Positions 25,001-35,703 of a stretch of 64,000 bases of DNA are shown piece after piece. This stretch comes from Methylococcales bacterium (lineage in GTDB: Bacteria; Pseudomonadota; Gammaproteobacteria; Methylococcales; Methylomonadaceae): assembly GCA_028715725.1 (NCBI GenBank), contig JAQURG010000001.1:124001-188000 (forward strand), written 5' to 3'. Position 1 is the stretch's first letter; the number at the start of each line of letters is the position of its first letter. The notes under the pieces are model-generated. The model was not told the origin of the DNA and did no database searches. It saw only the letters and a program-made list of their open reading frames with translations. A program made the position numbers and the translations under genes.

Positions 25001-26224
25001 AACTTCAGCCCCTTCCCTTTCAACCATTTTTTTGGCGGCTTTAATCGTAGTAGCGAGTCCGCGTAATTGTAACTTACTGAATATAAATGGCTTAAATAAT
25101 TCCAGGGCCATTTTTTTCGGCAAGCCGCATTGGTGCAATCTTAATGTTGGACCGACCACGATTACAGACCGGCCTGAATAATCGACCCGTTTCCCCAAAA
25201 GGTTTTGTCTAAAGCGTCCCTGTTTGCCTTTAATCATATCGGCCAATGATTTCAAAGGCCTTCTGTTGGTTCCGGTAATCGCACGTCCCCTGCGGCCATT
25301 ATCAAGCAAGGCATCAACCGATTCCTGCAGCATACGTTTTTCGTTGCGCACAATAATATCGGGAGCGCTTAAGTCCAATAAGCGATTCAAGCGGTTATTC
25401 CTATTAATGACCCGACGATATAAGTCATTTAAATCAGAGGTAGCAAACCGGCCGCCATCCAAAGGCACCAGCGGACGCAATTCAGGCGGCAGCACCGGCA
25501 GCACCTTTAAAATCATCCATTCAGGACGATTTTTAGAGCTCAGCAGCGCATCCATGACTTTAAGCCGCTTTGAATATTTCTTGATTTTTGTTTCCGAGTT
25601 GGTCGAATTGATTTCCTGGCGTAAAATTTCGACTTGCTCTTTCAGATCGATTGCTTTTAATAAGTCATAGATGGCTTCAGCACCCATTTTTGCAACAAAT
25701 TCATCGCCATGCAATTCGACAGCATCCAGATACTCATCGTCAGTCAGCAAATGACCTTTTTCCAAGGGCGTCATGCCCGGGTCCAGAATCACGAATGATT
25801 CAAAATAGAGCACCCGCTCAATTTCGCGTAAGGTCATATCCAATAACAACGCTATTCTTGACGGCAGAGACTTCAGGAACCAGATATGCGCAACAGGGCT
25901 CGCTAAATCAATATGCCCCATTCTTTCCCTGCGAACTTTTGACAAGGTAACTTCGACGCCGCACTTTTCGCAAATTACGCCACGATGCTTCAGCCTTTTA
26001 TATTTGCCGCACAAGCATTCGTAATCGCTGACCGGACCAAAAATCTTGGCGCAAAACAAGCCGTCACGCTCGGGCTTAAACGTGCGATAGTTAATTGTCT
26101 CCGGTTTTTTCACTTCCCCATAAGACCAGGAACGGATCATATCCGGTGACGCCAAACCGATGCTAATACCGTCGAAATCATCGGCACGGCCTTGACGCTT
26201 TAGAAAATTCATTAAATCTTTCAA
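22019..26224 (-). CDS. rpoC: DNA-directed RNA polymerase subunit beta'
   Basis: 1401 aa; zinc-finger [24 protein letters not shown] and active-site [12 protein letters not shown]. Confidence 0.99.
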   Translation of the reverse strand: MKDLMNFLKRQGRADDFDGISIGLASPDMIRSWSYGEVKKPETINYRTFKPERDGLFCAKIFGPVSDYECLCGKYKRLKHRGVICEKCGVEVTLSKVRRERMGHIDLASPVAHIWFLKSLPSRIALLLDMTLREIERVLYFESFVILDPGMTPLEKGHLLTDDEYLDAVELHGDEFVAKMGAEAIYDLLKAIDLKEQVEILRQEINSTNSETKIKKYSKRLKVMDALLSSKNRPEWMILKVLPVLPPELRPLVPLDGGRFATSDLNDLYRRVINRNNRLNRLLDLSAPDIIVRNEKRMLQESVDALLDNGRRGRAITGTNRRPLKSLADMIKGKQGRFRQNLLGKRVDYSGRSVIVVGPTLRLHQCGLPKKMALELFKPFIFSKLQLRGLATTIKAAKKMVEREGAEVWDILEEVIREHPILLNRAPTLHRLGIQAFEPTLIEGKAIQLHPLVCSAFNADFDGDQMAVHIPLSIEAQLEARTLMMATNNILSPANGEPVINPSQDVVLGLYYISREKINAKGDGSIFVSVGEVHKGLQEKSIELQSKIQLRITEKTVNEQGDIEEKTHRVATTAGRALIWEVVPDRMPYELVNCDMTKKNISRLINYSYRYLGNKDTVVLADQLMYLGFRYATISGVSFGIEDMAIPEKKVNIIHSADMEVNEIQRQYASGLVTDGERYNKVVDIWSHANDQVAKVMMDGLGEESVVDADGNTVKQKSFNSIFMMAESGARGSAAQIRQLAGMRGLMAKPDGSIIETPITANFREGLDVLQYFISTHGARKGLADTALKTANSGYLTRRLVDVAQDLVITGNDCGTSNGLIMTPIIEGGDVVEPLSERVLGRVAANDVMDATGEKIIVPSGTLLNEHWVAVLEEQSIDQVLVRSIITCENRHGVCAACYGRDLGRGHLVNIGEAVGVIAAQSIGEPGTQLTMRTFHIGGAASRSAAISNVQVKSAGTVRLNNLKSVLNREGNLVAVSRSGEVGVVDDYGRERERYKIPYGAVLSVQEGEKINAGDIIVTWDPHTHPVITEVDGVVGLEHFVDGVTVQKQSDEVTGLSSLVVTDPKQRGAGGKELRPMVKLLDENGKAIFLPGTEIPAQYFLPAGAIVGIKDGGEVKVGDVLARIPQESSKTRDITGGLPRVADLFEARKTKDPAILAETSGTISFGKETKGKQRVIITDSTGEQIETLIPKWRHITVFEGEYVEKGETIAEGELTPHDILRLRGIEELANYLVKEIQDVYRLQGVKINDKHIEAIIRQMLRKVEITASGDTGYLKGDQVERAAMRFENDRIEAEGKIPASYESILLGITKASLATESFISAASFQETTRVLTDAAVRGLNDNLQGLKENVIVGRLIPAGSGLAYHESRKNRFTQYQAVESDVTSVVDAGDVEEALKQALNV

Positions 26225-26329
26225 GAGCTTGTCCTCATTCAGATGACAGATGACTAATGACTGATGCCAGATTATTCTGACTTTTTAAGTCTGCCTGCTG
26301 TCTGTGTTGTCTCGTATAAACGACCTTAA

Positions 26330-26354
26330 TCGGAGGATAATAAATATCCTCCGA
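26330..26354 (-). repeat. Perfect 10-bp stem, 5-nt loop hairpin in rpoB-rpoC intergenic (TCGGAGGATA / TATCCTCCGA)
   Basis: tcggaggata-ataaa-tatcctccga; arms exact reverse complements, just 3' of the rpoB stop on the - strand transcript. Confidence 0.85.
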
Positions 26355-26369
26355 CTGCTATCCTAAACC

Positions 26370-29300
26370 CTATTCTCGTTCCAATTCGATATTAACTGCC
26401 AGCGAACGGATTTCTTTAATTAACACATTAAAGGATTCGGGCATGCCTGCTTCCATTTTATGATCGCCATCGACAATGTTTTTATACATACGCGTTCTTC
26501 CTGTGACATCATCCGACTTAACAGTCAGCATTTCCTGCAAGGTATAGGCTGCACCGTAAGCTTCAAGCGCCCAGACTTCCATTTCACCAAAACGCTGACC
26601 GCCGAACTGCGCCTTTCCGCCTAATGGCTGCTGAGTTACAAGACTATAAGGTCCTGTTGACCGCGCGTGCATTTTGTCATCAACCAAATGGTTCAACTTC
26701 AACATGTACATGTAACCAACCGTTACTTCCCGCTCAAACGGCTCGCCAGTCAAGCCATCATAAAGCTTCACCTGTCCATGCTCAGGCAAATCCGCCAGCT
26801 TCAACATGGTACGAATATCTTCTTCACTCGCACCGTCAAATACAGGAGTCGCCATCGGCACACCGTCAACCAGATTAGCTGCCATTTCCAGAATTTCCTT
26901 ATCAGATAATGAATCCAGGCTTTCCTTGCGGCCACTACTGTTATAAATTTTATCCAGATAGGTTCTGATTTCAGTTATTTTTGCCTTGGCTTCAAGCATT
27001 TTACCTATCTTGATGCCCAGGCCTTTAGCTGCCCAGCCCAAATGGGTTTCCAAAACCTGCCCGACGTTCATCCGCGAAGGTACGCCCAATGGATTCAAAA
27101 CAATATCCACCGGATTGCCGTCAGCGGTGTAAGGCATATCTTCAATTGGCCTGATCATGGAAATAACACCTTTATTTCCGTGACGACCCGCCATTTTATC
27201 ACCCGGCTGAATGCGTCTTTTAACCGCCAGATAAACCTTGACCATTTTCAGGACACCTGGCGCCAAATCATCACCCATAGTGATCTTCTTGCGTTTGATG
27301 TCAAATTTTTCGTCAAAATCCTTTCTTTGCTGCTCGACCTGGGCCGCAACAGTTTCCAGCTGAAGATTAATATCTTCATCTTTCATTTTGATTTTTAACC
27401 ATTCCGAATGTCTTAAGCCATCCAGATAATCTTGCGTTATTTCAGTGCCGGCTTTCAACTGCCCGGGACCGGATTGCGCGACTTTGCCTACCAGCAGTTT
27501 TGCGACGCGGGCAAAAATATCCTCTTCGAGAATTTTAAGCTGGTCATCCAGATCCTTCCGGTAATGCTTGATTTCTTCCTGTTCAATATCAAGTGCGCGT
27601 TTATCTTTCTTTACGCCATCGCGGGTAAATACCTGTACATCAATAACTGTCCCTTCAATACTTCCGGGTACACGCAATGAAGTATCTTTTACATCAGCCG
27701 CTTTCTCACCAAATATTGCCCGCAGCAATTTTTCTTCCGGTGTTAATTGGGTCTCGCCTTTTGGCGTAACTTTACCGACCAGAATATCGCCGCCTTTGAC
27801 TTCAGCACCGACATAAACAATGCCGGATTCATCAAGCTTCGACAAAGCTTCCTCGCTGACATTCGGGATATCGGCCGTAATTTCTTCCGGGCTATGCTTG
27901 GTATCGCGCGCCACACAGGTTTTTTCTTCAATATGGATCGTAGTAAAACGGTCTTCTTTGACGACGCGCTCGGATACCAGAATCGAATCTTCGAAGTTGT
28001 AACCATTCCAGGGCATAAACGCAACCAGCATATTCTGCCCCAGCGCCAATTCACCCATATCAGTGGATGGACCATCTGCGAGAATATCGCCTGCATTAAC
28101 AATGTCGCCCGGCTTAACTAAAGGTTTTTGATTGATACAGGTATTCTGATTCGACCGTGTATATTTAGTCAGATTATAAATATCAACACCCGGCGCGCCC
28201 GTTTCGGTTTCCGTATCATTAACGCGCACTACGATTCTCGCCGCATCCACGGCTTCAATACTACCGCCGCGTGCTGCAACTACAGTTACTCCGGAATCCT
28301 TTGCTACAGTTCTTTCCATACCCGTGCCCACCAGCGGCTTTTCAGCTCTTAATGTCGGAACCGCCTGACGCTGCATGTTTGAACCCATCAACGCACGGTT
28401 AGCGTCATCATGCTCAAGGAACGGAATAATGGATGCCGCAACCGAAACAATCTGTTTTGAAGATACATCCATATATTGCACAGTATCCGACATCGCCAAG
28501 GCAAATTCATCCTTATGGCGGCAAGATACCAGGCCTTCTACCAATTTCCCGTTCGCGTCTACGGCCACACTGGCCTGCGCAATAACAAATTCGCCTTCTT
28601 CAATAGCGGACAGGTAATCGACCTGGTCGGTCACTATGCCGCTGATCACTTTTCTATAAGGCGTTTCCAGAAAACCGTAGTTATTGGTGCGTGCATAAAC
28701 CGACAAAGAGTTTATCAGGCCGATATTGGGGCCTTCAGGCGTTTCAATAGGGCAAACGCGACCATAATGCGTAGCATGTACGTCACGCACTTCAAAGCCT
28801 GCCCGTTCTCTTGCCAGACCGCCCGGTCCCAAGGCAGAAACCCGGCGTTTATGAGTTACTTGTGATAATGGATTATTTTGATCCATGAACTGTGACAACT
28901 GGCTGGAGCCGAAAAATTCTTTTACAGCAGCAGATACCGGTTTTGCATTGATAATTTCCTGAGGCATCAAGCCTTCTGAGTCCGCCAGCGTTAAGCGCTC
29001 TTTTACTGCACGCTCCACTCTGACCAGACCCACGCGGAATTGATTTTCGATCATTTCCCCGACCGAACGCACACGCCTGTTGCCTAAATGATCAATATCG
29101 TCAACAGTGCCGTTACCGTTGCGAATATTAATTAATTCCTTAAGGACATCAATAATATCTTCCCTGGTTAATGTGCCAGGCCCGGTCGTCTCTTCACGCC
29201 CCAACCGACGATTAAACTTCATCCTGCCGACGGTAGAGAGATCATATCTTTCCTGGGCAAAGAACAAGTTCTGGAACAGATTTTCGGCGGACTCCCTGGT

Positions 29301-30446
29301 AGGCGGCTCGCCGGGACGCATCATACGATAGATTTCAACCAGCGCCTCCAGGGCATTAGTGGTTGTATCCAGCTTCATGGCATTACTGATGTAAGGTCCG
29401 TTATCCAGGTCATTTACAAACAGCGTATCAATTTCGGTAATGCCGCTTTCCATGCAACGCTCTATCAAGGTCGGAGTGATTTCATCATTAACATGAGCAA
29501 TCACTTCGCCTGTACTTTGATCGATAAGGTTATGGCCCAGTATCTTGCCCAAGAGGTAATCTTTCGGCACTTCAATTTCAGTTAAACCGGACTTGATTAT
29601 TTCCCGAATATGTTTGGCAGTAATGCGGCGGCCTTCTTCTACCAGCACTTGACCATTATTCTTGATGTCGAACGCAGCGATTTCACCACGCATGCGCTCA
29701 GGAATAATATGAAACAGACATCGGTCAGCGGTTAAGGTAAATTTATTGGTTTCGAAGAAAATATTAATCATTTCCTCGTTATCGTATCCCAAACCTCTGA
29801 GTAAAATCGTGGCGGGTATTTTTCTGCGGCGATCAATTCGCACATAAACACAATCCTTGTGGTCAAATTCGAAATCCAGCCAGGAGCCGCGATAAGGAAT
29901 TACCCGGGCATTAAATAATAATTTTCCTGACGAATGGGTCTTGCCCTTGTCGTGGTCAAAGAAAACACCTGGAGACCGGTGTAACTGAGACACTATAACG
30001 CGCTCAGTACCATTGATAACAAAAGTACCGTTATCAGTCATCAGGGGCAGTTCGCCCATGTAAACTTCCTGCTCACGGATATCTTTGACGACTTTAGCAT
30101 TGGCGGCAGCTTCTTTGTCATAAATAATCAGACGCACTAATACCCGCAAAGGAGCGGCATAAGTCGCACCTCTTTGTTGGCACTCTCTTACGTCAAAAGT
30201 AGGCTCCCCCAGTCGGTATTTTACATATTCCAGCACCGCATAGCCGGAGTGGCTTTCAATAGGAAAAACACTGGAGAAAGCTGCATGCAAACCATTATCC
30301 ACACGCTTTTCAGGCGCAACGCCCGACTGTAAAAAGTCGGCGTAGGAATTAATTTGAGTTGCCAAAAGATAGGGAACCTCAAGTACTTCAGTACTTTTCC
30401 CAAAGTTGTTTCGAATACGCTTTTTTTCGGTAAAAGAGTAGGACAT
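26370..30446 (-). CDS. rpoB: DNA-directed RNA polymerase subunit beta (start [16 protein letters not shown])
   Basis: [28 protein letters not shown]...; RpoB motifs throughout. The ORF track starts 8 codons upstream; the ATG at 30444-30446 is preceded by a GGAAG Shine-Dalgarno. Confidence 0.98.
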   Translation of the reverse strand: MSYSFTEKKRIRNNFGKSTEVLEVPYLLATQINSYADFLQSGVAPEKRVDNGLHAAFSSVFPIESHSGYAVLEYVKYRLGEPTFDVRECQQRGATYAAPLRVLVRLIIYDKEAAANAKVVKDIREQEVYMGELPLMTDNGTFVINGTERVIVSQLHRSPGVFFDHDKGKTHSSGKLLFNARVIPYRGSWLDFEFDHKDCVYVRIDRRRKIPATILLRGLGYDNEEMINIFFETNKFTLTADRCLFHIIPERMRGEIAAFDIKNNGQVLVEEGRRITAKHIREIIKSGLTEIEVPKDYLLGKILGHNLIDQSTGEVIAHVNDEITPTLIERCMESGITEIDTLFVNDLDNGPYISNAMKLDTTTNALEALVEIYRMMRPGEPPTRESAENLFQNLFFAQERYDLSTVGRMKFNRRLGREETTGPGTLTREDIIDVLKELINIRNGNGTVDDIDHLGNRRVRSVGEMIENQFRVGLVRVERAVKERLTLADSEGLMPQEIINAKPVSAAVKEFFGSSQLSQFMDQNNPLSQVTHKRRVSALGPGGLARERAGFEVRDVHATHYGRVCPIETPEGPNIGLINSLSVYARTNNYGFLETPYRKVISGIVTDQVDYLSAIEEGEFVIAQASVAVDANGKLVEGLVSCRHKDEFALAMSDTVQYMDVSSKQIVSVAASIIPFLEHDDANRALMGSNMQRQAVPTLRAEKPLVGTGMERTVAKDSGVTVVAARGGSIEAVDAARIVVRVNDTETETGAPGVDIYNLTKYTRSNQNTCINQKPLVKPGDIVNAGDILADGPSTDMGELALGQNMLVAFMPWNGYNFEDSILVSERVVKEDRFTTIHIEEKTCVARDTKHSPEEITADIPNVSEEALSKLDESGIVYVGAEVKGGDILVGKVTPKGETQLTPEEKLLRAIFGEKAADVKDTSLRVPGSIEGTVIDVQVFTRDGVKKDKRALDIEQEEIKHYRKDLDDQLKILEEDIFARVAKLLVGKVAQSGPGQLKAGTEITQDYLDGLRHSEWLKIKMKDEDINLQLETVAAQVEQQRKDFDEKFDIKRKKITMGDDLAPGVLKMVKVYLAVKRRIQPGDKMAGRHGNKGVISMIRPIEDMPYTADGNPVDIVLNPLGVPSRMNVGQVLETHLGWAAKGLGIKIGKMLEAKAKITEIRTYLDKIYNSSGRKESLDSLSDKEILEMAANLVDGVPMATPVFDGASEEDIRTMLKLADLPEHGQVKLYDGLTGEPFEREVTVGYMYMLKLNHLVDDKMHARSTGPYSLVTQQPLGGKAQFGGQRFGEMEVWALEAYGAAYTLQEMLTVKSDDVTGRTRMYKNIVDGDHKMEAGMPESFNVLIKEIRSLAVNIELERE

Positions 30447-30503
30447 ATCGCTTCCAAACCTTTTCGTCATGAATTGTTGCTACTGTGTATTTGTTACAAA
30501 CAG

Positions 30504-30533
30504 TAAAAGGCCGGCGCCATAAAGACGCCAGCC
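30504..30533 (-). terminator. Attenuator-like hairpin between rplL and rpoB
   Basis: On the - strand: GGCTGGCGTC-tttat-GGCGCCGGCC-TTTTACTG; 10-bp stem with two G-U pairs followed by a short U-tract. Confidence 0.7.
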
Positions 30534-30581
30534 CTATTTAAGCAGGAGGCTGTAAACAGCCCCTACACTTGAGCCATCGTT

Positions 30582-30950
30582 TTATTTAATTTCGACAGTA
30601 GCGCCGGCTTCAGCAAGCAGCTTTTTAACATTTTCAGCTTCAGCTTTAGGTATACCTTCTTTCAATACTGTAGGAACGCCTTCAACTGCATCCTTAGCTT
30701 CTTTTAAGCCTAAACCGGTAATGCCGCGTACTGTTTTAATAACAGTCACTTTATTTTCGCCAAAAGATGTCAAAATAACATCAAATTCTGTTTGCTCTTC
30801 AACTGCAGCGGCAGCCGCAGCAGGAGCAGCTACTGCAACAGCAGCAGCAGATACGCCGAATTTTTCTTCCATCGCTGAAATTAAATCAACGATTTCCATA
30901 ATGGTCATGTTAGAGACCGCTTCCAAGATATCGGCTTGTGAGATCGCCAT
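30582..30950 (-). CDS. rplL: 50S ribosomal protein L7/L12
   Basis: [71 protein letters not shown]. Confidence 0.98.
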   Translation of the reverse strand: MAISQADILEAVSNMTIMEIVDLISAMEEKFGVSAAAVAVAAPAAAAAAVEEQTEFDVILTSFGENKVTVIKTVRGITGLGLKEAKDAVEGVPTVLKEGIPKAEAENVKKLLAEAGATVEIK

Positions 30951-30996
30951 TGTGTTTTCCTCTAAAATAATAGGTTTTAAACTGGGTAATAAATGC

Positions 30997-31494
30997 TTAT
31001 GCGGCTTCTTGCATCTGATCTTTTACAGCAGCCAAAGTACGCACAAGTTTCTCGACAGGTGCTTTCATGACAGACATCAGCAAACTGATACCTTGGTCAC
31101 GAGTAGGCAGACTTGCCAATCGCGCCAGTTCGGATCCATCAAATGCCTGACCGCCAATGGCAACAATCCTAGTGATTAACTTGTCATGCGTTTTGGCAAA
31201 ATTATTGATCAAACGTCCGGCAGAACCAGGATCTTCCATAGAAAATGCAATCAATAAAGGACCGACCAGTCCATTTTGCATGCACTCAAATTCTGTTCCC
31301 GCGACAGCCCGTTTTGCTAGTGTATTTTTAACCACACGCAGATAAACGCCAGTCTCTCTCGCCGTTTTACGCAATTCCGTCAATTCCGTGACGGTTAAGC
31401 CACGATATTCTGCCGCAACGGCAGAATGCGCTTTTGCGGCGAATTGAGCTACTTCTTCTACGACGGCTTTTTTGCCGTCTAAATTTAGTGCCAC
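30997..31494 (-). CDS. rplJ: 50S ribosomal protein L10
   Basis: [64 protein letters not shown]. Confidence 0.97.
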   Translation of the reverse strand: MALNLDGKKAVVEEVAQFAAKAHSAVAAEYRGLTVTELTELRKTARETGVYLRVVKNTLAKRAVAGTEFECMQNGLVGPLLIAFSMEDPGSAGRLINNFAKTHDKLITRIVAIGGQAFDGSELARLASLPTRDQGISLLMSVMKAPVEKLVRTLAAVKDQMQEAA

Positions 31495-31499
31495 AGCTT

Positions 31500-31672
31500 A
31501 GCTCCGGTATTTTCTGGAGATTTCCAGAATTAATAAAACACATCCTTCCGGATGCCCCTTACGGCTCTTTTCCCCTCGTTAAGGTTCCAATTTCCGTCTG
31601 CGCAGGAAATTAAGTTTTACAACACCTGCGGTCTTTGACGGTTACCGAGTTAAACGGCAACCCAAAGTCTTT
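31500..31672 (-). ncRNA. Ribosomal protein L10 leader-type regulatory RNA (rplA-rplJ intergenic)
   Basis: ~170-nt structured intergenic between rplA and rplJ. - strand contains ...CTCGGTAACCGTCAAAGACCGCAGGTGTT...CCTGCGCAGACGG..., resembling L10(L12)4-binding leaders. Not folded computationally. Confidence 0.65.
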
Positions 31673-32368
31673 TTAACTTGCAGTACTGCCGGGATCCAGC
31701 CACAAGCCAGGACCCATTGTTGAAGATAAGGTTATCTTTTTAATATAAACGCCTTTTGCAGCAGTCGGTTTTGCCTTTCTTAAATCAGCCAGCAAAGCTT
31801 CCAGATTACCTTGAATGGCAGCCTCGTCAAAATTTACCTTGCCGAGTGTGCAATGGATAATACCTGACTTATCAGTACGGTAACGTACTTGTCCTGATTT
31901 TGCATTTTTTACTGCCGTTGCTACATCAGCCGTTACAGTGCCTACTTTAGGATTAGGCATTAAGCCTCTAGGTCCTAAAATTTGGCCCAATTGGCCCACG
32001 ACTCTCATCGCATCGGGCGACGCGATAACCACGTCAAAATTCATTTCACCTTTTTTAACCAGCTCGCCCAAGTCATCCATACCGACGATATCGGCGCCTG
32101 CTTCTCTTGCAGCATCAGCGTTAGGGCCTTGAGTAAACACCGCTACGCGAACTGTTTTACCGGTACCATTCGGAAGCACGGTTGCACCCCGCACGTTTTG
32201 ATCTGATTTACGCGGATCCACACCCAGATTAACGCTGACATCAATGGCTTCATTAAATTTTGCAGTACTGAATTCCTTCAATAGCTGAACGGCTTCAGTA
32301 ACAGAGTACTGCTTGGTTCTTTCAACCTTGCTTTTAATGAGTTTTGCTTTTTTTGACAACTTGGCCAT
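31673..32368 (-). CDS. rplA: 50S ribosomal protein L1
   Basis: [71 protein letters not shown]. Confidence 0.97.
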   Translation of the reverse strand: MAKLSKKAKLIKSKVERTKQYSVTEAVQLLKEFSTAKFNEAIDVSVNLGVDPRKSDQNVRGATVLPNGTGKTVRVAVFTQGPNADAAREAGADIVGMDDLGELVKKGEMNFDVVIASPDAMRVVGQLGQILGPRGLMPNPKVGTVTADVATAVKNAKSGQVRYRTDKSGIIHCTLGKVNFDEAAIQGNLEALLADLRKAKPTAAKGVYIKKITLSSTMGPGLWLDPGSTAS

Positions 32369-32799
32369 TATAATCCCTCCACATTCAGGCCCATGCTGCG
32401 CGCACTGCCTGCAATTGTTTTTACTGCTGCCTCAAGATTTGCGGCATTCAAATCTTCCGTTTTTGTTTTAGCGATCTCTTCTAATTGAGCCAGAGTCACT
32501 GTGCCTACTTTTTTGGTGTTTGGATTGCTGCTACCGCTTTTTATACCTGCTGCTTTCTTCAGCAGAATTGAAGCCGGAGGTGTTTTGGTAATAAAAGTAA
32601 AGCTTCGATCGCTATAAACCGTAATAACAACGGGCAAAGGCAGACCCTTTTCCACGTCCTGGGTTTTTGCATTAAACGCCTTGCAAAACTCCATAATATT
32701 AACGCCACGCTGACCTAATGCCGGACCTACCGGAGGACTTGGATTTGCTTCACCTGCTTTTACTTGCAGCTTTATATATGCCGTTATCTTTTTTGCCAT
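32368..32799 (-). CDS. rplK: 50S ribosomal protein L11
   Basis: [47 protein letters not shown]. Confidence 0.98.
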   Translation of the reverse strand: MAKKITAYIKLQVKAGEANPSPPVGPALGQRGVNIMEFCKAFNAKTQDVEKGLPLPVVITVYSDRSFTFITKTPPASILLKKAAGIKSGSSNPNTKKVGTVTLAQLEEIAKTKTEDLNAANLEAAVKTIAGSARSMGLNVEGL

Positions 32800-32846
32800 T
32801 TTTTACTCCAATATGGGTACAAGCGCTTTTCAGCTCCCCCTAGACA

Positions 32847-32877
32847 CAAAAATCCCTGCCTTATTCAGACAGAGATT
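32847..32877 (-). terminator. Attenuator-like hairpin between nusG and rplK
   Basis: On the - strand: AATCTCTGTC-tgaataa-GGCAGGGATT-TTTGTG; 10-bp stem with two G-U pairs and a U-tract. Confidence 0.6.
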
Positions 32878-32901
32878 CAATTAATACCAAGCGCTTAAAT
32901 A

Positions 32902-33435
32902 TTAGCTTTTTTCAACCTGACTAAAGCCCAACTCAACAGAGGTTGAACGACCGAATATAAGCACAGAAATCTTTAATTTATTTTTTTCGTAATTAACTTC
33001 TTCGACAACACCATTAAAATCCTTAAACGGCCCATCAATTACTCTTATCACTTCGCCAGCTTCAAATAGAATCTTGGGACGAGGCTTGTTTACACCTTCT
33101 TCGACTCTGTTGAGGATTGCCATAGCCTCTTTTTCAGATATAGGCGCAGGCCGGTCCGATGTTCCTCCAATAAAACCCAGCACTTTGGGAACATCTTTAA
33201 CCAAATGCCAAGTTTCATCAGTCAATTCCATCTGCACGAGCACATAACCGGGAAAGAATTTTCTTTCACTTTTACGTTGCTGACCCATACGCATCTCGAC
33301 AATTTCTTCCGTAGGAACCAGAATCTTGCCAAAATATTGCTCCAGACCTTCTCTCTTAATCCTTTCTTCCAATGCCTGCTTAACTTTATTTTCAAAATTT
33401 GAATAGGCATGCACAACATACCAGCGAAGAGCCAT
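32902..33435 (-). CDS. nusG: Transcription termination/antitermination protein NusG
   Basis: [48 protein letters not shown]...; KOW domain. Confidence 0.98.
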   Translation of the reverse strand: MALRWYVVHAYSNFENKVKQALEERIKREGLEQYFGKILVPTEEIVEMRMGQQRKSERKFFPGYVLVQMELTDETWHLVKDVPKVLGFIGGTSDRPAPISEKEAMAILNRVEEGVNKPRPKILFEAGEVIRVIDGPFKDFNGVVEEVNYEKNKLKISVLIFGRSTSVELGFSQVEKS

Positions 33436-33439
33436 CCTG

Positions 33440-33817
33440 TTACCCGCCTTGATTGGTTAAAAGACGCACACCCCAAAACAGGAACATATCCAGAAGCCAC
33501 AGAATCAACCCCACAATAAACACCATCGCAAAGACCAGCAATGTAGTGCGCATAGTTTCTTCACGAGTAGGCCAAACGACTTTTCTAACCTCCATCTTCG
33601 ACTCCAGAACAAAACTCAAAACAGCGCGACCTATATCCGTTGTCAGCATCATGCCCAGCACTATCGCAACTATTACTATCAAACCCAGAACCCGATACAG
33701 GAGCTGAACTTCTGAAAAATAATAAAACGCAGCCACGCCCGCAATCACAAAAACTACGGATAAAACCTGCTTAACAACATCAAAAACCGGTGTCGATGCT
33801 TCTGCTTGAGTATTCAT
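33440..33817 (-). CDS. secE: Preprotein translocase subunit SecE (start re-assigned to MNTQAEAS...)
   Basis: C-terminal [48 protein letters not shown] is classic SecE. The ORF-track N-terminus would translate through tRNA-Trp. Confidence 0.95.
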   Translation of the reverse strand: MNTQAEASTPVFDVVKQVLSVVFVIAGVAAFYYFSEVQLLYRVLGLIVIVAIVLGMMLTTDIGRAVLSFVLESKMEVRKVVWPTREETMRTTLLVFAMVFIVGLILWLLDMFLFWGVRLLTNQGG

Positions 33818-33865
33818 TATGTTATTTATTATGAAAACAGATAATATTGAGTGTTTAAATCTGAA

Positions 33866-33941
33866 TGGCAGGCCAGGAGGGTCTCGAACCCCCAACCAGC
33901 GGTTTTGGAGACCGCCATTCTACCAATTGAACTACTGACCT
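33866..33941 (-). tRNA. tRNA-Trp (CCA anticodon), CCA 3' end encoded
   Basis: - strand AGGTCAGTAGTTCAATTGGTAGAATGGCGGTCTCCAAAACCGCTGGTTGGGGGTTCGAGACCCTCCTGGCCTGCCA folds as a cloverleaf by eye. Confidence 0.95.
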
Positions 33942-33989
33942 ATTCAGACAAACTTTACAGAACTTGCTATATTATACTACTTTTAATCA

Positions 33990-35180
33990 TTATTCAACTA
34001 TAGATGCAACAACGCCCGCACCAACAGTACGACCACCTTCACGGATTGCGAAGCGCAAACCCTCTTCCATTGCGATCGGAGAAATCAACTTGACTTTCAC
34101 CGAAATATTATCGCCCGGCATCACCATTTCAACGCCTTCCGGCAGATCAACCGCACCGGTGACATCAGTGGTTCTAAAGTAGAACTGGGGACGATAGCCA
34201 TTAAAGAAAGGCGTATGACGTCCGCCTTCGTCTTTTGACAAGACATAAATTTCAGCATTAAAATGCGCATGCGGTTTGATGGTGCCTTTATGAGCCAATA
34301 CCTGTCCACGCTCAACGTCGTCTCTTTTGGTGCCTCTTAACAGCAGACCCACGTTATCGCCGGCTTCACCCTGATCCAGCAATTTACGGAACATTTCCAC
34401 ACCGGTAACGGTGGTGGTGACGGTCGGACGGATACCGACAATTTCAACTTCCTGACCTACCTTGATCACGCCGCGCTCAATACGACCCGTCACCACGGTG
34501 CCACGGCCTGAAATCGAGAATACGTCTTCAATCGGCATCAGGAAAGCGCCGTCAACGGCTCTTTCAGGCAATGGGATATAGCTGTCCAGCGCTTCAACCA
34601 GTCTGACCACTGACGGCATGCCGATATCGCTTTCATCGCCTTGCAATGCCAGCAGGGCTGAACCTTTAATGATCGGGGTGTCATCGCCAGGAAATTCATA
34701 CATATCCAGCAATTCTCTGAGTTCCATTTCAACCAGTTCGATCAACTCTTCATCGTCAACCATATCGGCTTTGTTCAGGAACACCACGATGTAAGGCACG
34801 CCGACCTGTCTTGATAACAGGATGTGCTCTCTGGTTTGCGGCATCGGGCCGTCAGCGGCGGAACAAACGAGAATCGCGCCGTCCATTTGCGCCGCACCGG
34901 TGATCATGTTTTTGACATAGTCAGCATGGCCTGGGCAGTCAACGTGTGCATAATGGCGGGCCGCTGATTCATATTCCACGTGCGAGGTCGCAATGGTAAT
35001 ACCACGCGCACGCTCTTCAGGTGCATTATCAATCTGATCAAACGCTTTAACAGCACCACCGTGCAATTTAGCCATAACAGTGGTTAAAGCAGCAGTAAGC
35101 GTTGTCTTGCCGTGGTCAACGTGTCCGATTGTACCTACGTTTACGTGCGGCTTACTGCGTGAAAATTTTTCTTTGGCCAT
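33990..35180 (-). CDS. tuf: Elongation factor Tu (copy 2, tRNA-tuf-secE position)
   Basis: 396 aa. Differs from copy 1 only at the penultimate residue (SIVE vs SIIE). Confidence 0.99.
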   Translation of the reverse strand: MAKEKFSRSKPHVNVGTIGHVDHGKTTLTAALTTVMAKLHGGAVKAFDQIDNAPEERARGITIATSHVEYESAARHYAHVDCPGHADYVKNMITGAAQMDGAILVCSAADGPMPQTREHILLSRQVGVPYIVVFLNKADMVDDEELIELVEMELRELLDMYEFPGDDTPIIKGSALLALQGDESDIGMPSVVRLVEALDSYIPLPERAVDGAFLMPIEDVFSISGRGTVVTGRIERGVIKVGQEVEIVGIRPTVTTTVTGVEMFRKLLDQGEAGDNVGLLLRGTKRDDVERGQVLAHKGTIKPHAHFNAEIYVLSKDEGGRHTPFFNGYRPQFYFRTTDVTGAVDLPEGVEMVMPGDNISVKVKLISPIAMEEGLRFAIREGGRTVGAGVVASIVE

Positions 35181-35211
35181 GAATCACACCTAATAACAAT
35201 CATAATACAAT

Positions 35212-35288
<77 letters not shown>

Positions 35289-35302
35289 TAATCTCAGAAA
35301 TA

Positions 35303-35376
35303 TGGAGCGGGTGATGGGAATCGAACCCACGTGATCAGCTTGGAAGGCTGGAGTTCTACCATTGAACTACACCCGC
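35303..35376 (-). tRNA. tRNA-Gly (TCC anticodon)
   Basis: - strand GCGGGTGTAGTTCAATGGTAGAACTCCAGCCTTCCAAGCTGATCACGTGGGTTCGATTCCCATCACCCGCTCCA. Confidence 0.95.
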
Positions 35377-35395
35377 AGATTAATTTTATTCGAGA

Positions 35396-35480
35396 TGGTG
35401 GAGGGGGGAGGATTCGAACCTCCGAAGGCAGAGCCGGCAGATTTACAGTCTGATCCCTTTGGCCGCTCGGGAACCCCTCC
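35396..35480 (-). tRNA. tRNA-Tyr (GTA anticodon)
   Basis: - strand GGAGGGGTTCCCGAGCGGCCAAAGGGATCAGACTGTAAATCTGCCGGCTCTGCCTTCGAAGGTTCGAATCCTCCCCCCTCCACCA, long variable arm. Confidence 0.95.
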
Positions 35481-35499
35481 TATATCGGGTAAGCTCGCT

Positions 35500-35528
35500 A
35501 TTATCTTGTAACAAATAGCTGCTGTCAA
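35500..35528 (-). promoter_or_regulatory. Sigma70-type promoter for the tRNA-Tyr/Gly/Thr-tuf transcript
   Basis: - strand TTGACA (35523-35528) - 17 nt - GATAAT (35500-35505), immediately upstream of tRNA-Tyr, with a GC-rich discriminator (AGCGAGC). Confidence 0.8.
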
Positions 35529-35604
35529 ATAGTTATTTAACTCATTTTCAATGGAAGAGCCTGACGCAGTATTTTATTGCGGGTCAAACTGAATATTGAA
35601 ACTT

Positions 35605-35618
35605 TGGAAGTACTTCCA
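35605..35618. repeat. 14-bp perfect palindrome TGGAAGTACTTCCA
   Basis: Exact self reverse-complement, between gloB and the tRNA operon promoter. Confidence 0.7.
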
Positions 35619-35703
35619 GAATAGATATCACTTGCTTATCATTAACACACACATAAAACACAAGCTCTGTTTTAGAATGAGCTACTGCTCCATCGACTTA
35701 AAC

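Noticed and set aside
31673-31720. Unusual L1 C-terminus ([14 protein letters not shown]) suggesting a frameshift
   Set aside because: Total length (231 aa) is normal and the L1 tail is variable; no evidence for a broken frame.
33818-33895. N-terminal extension of secE in the ORF track (MGVRDPPGLPFRFK...)
   Set aside because: This part reads through the 3' end of tRNA-Trp; SecE more plausibly starts at MNTQAEAS (33817).
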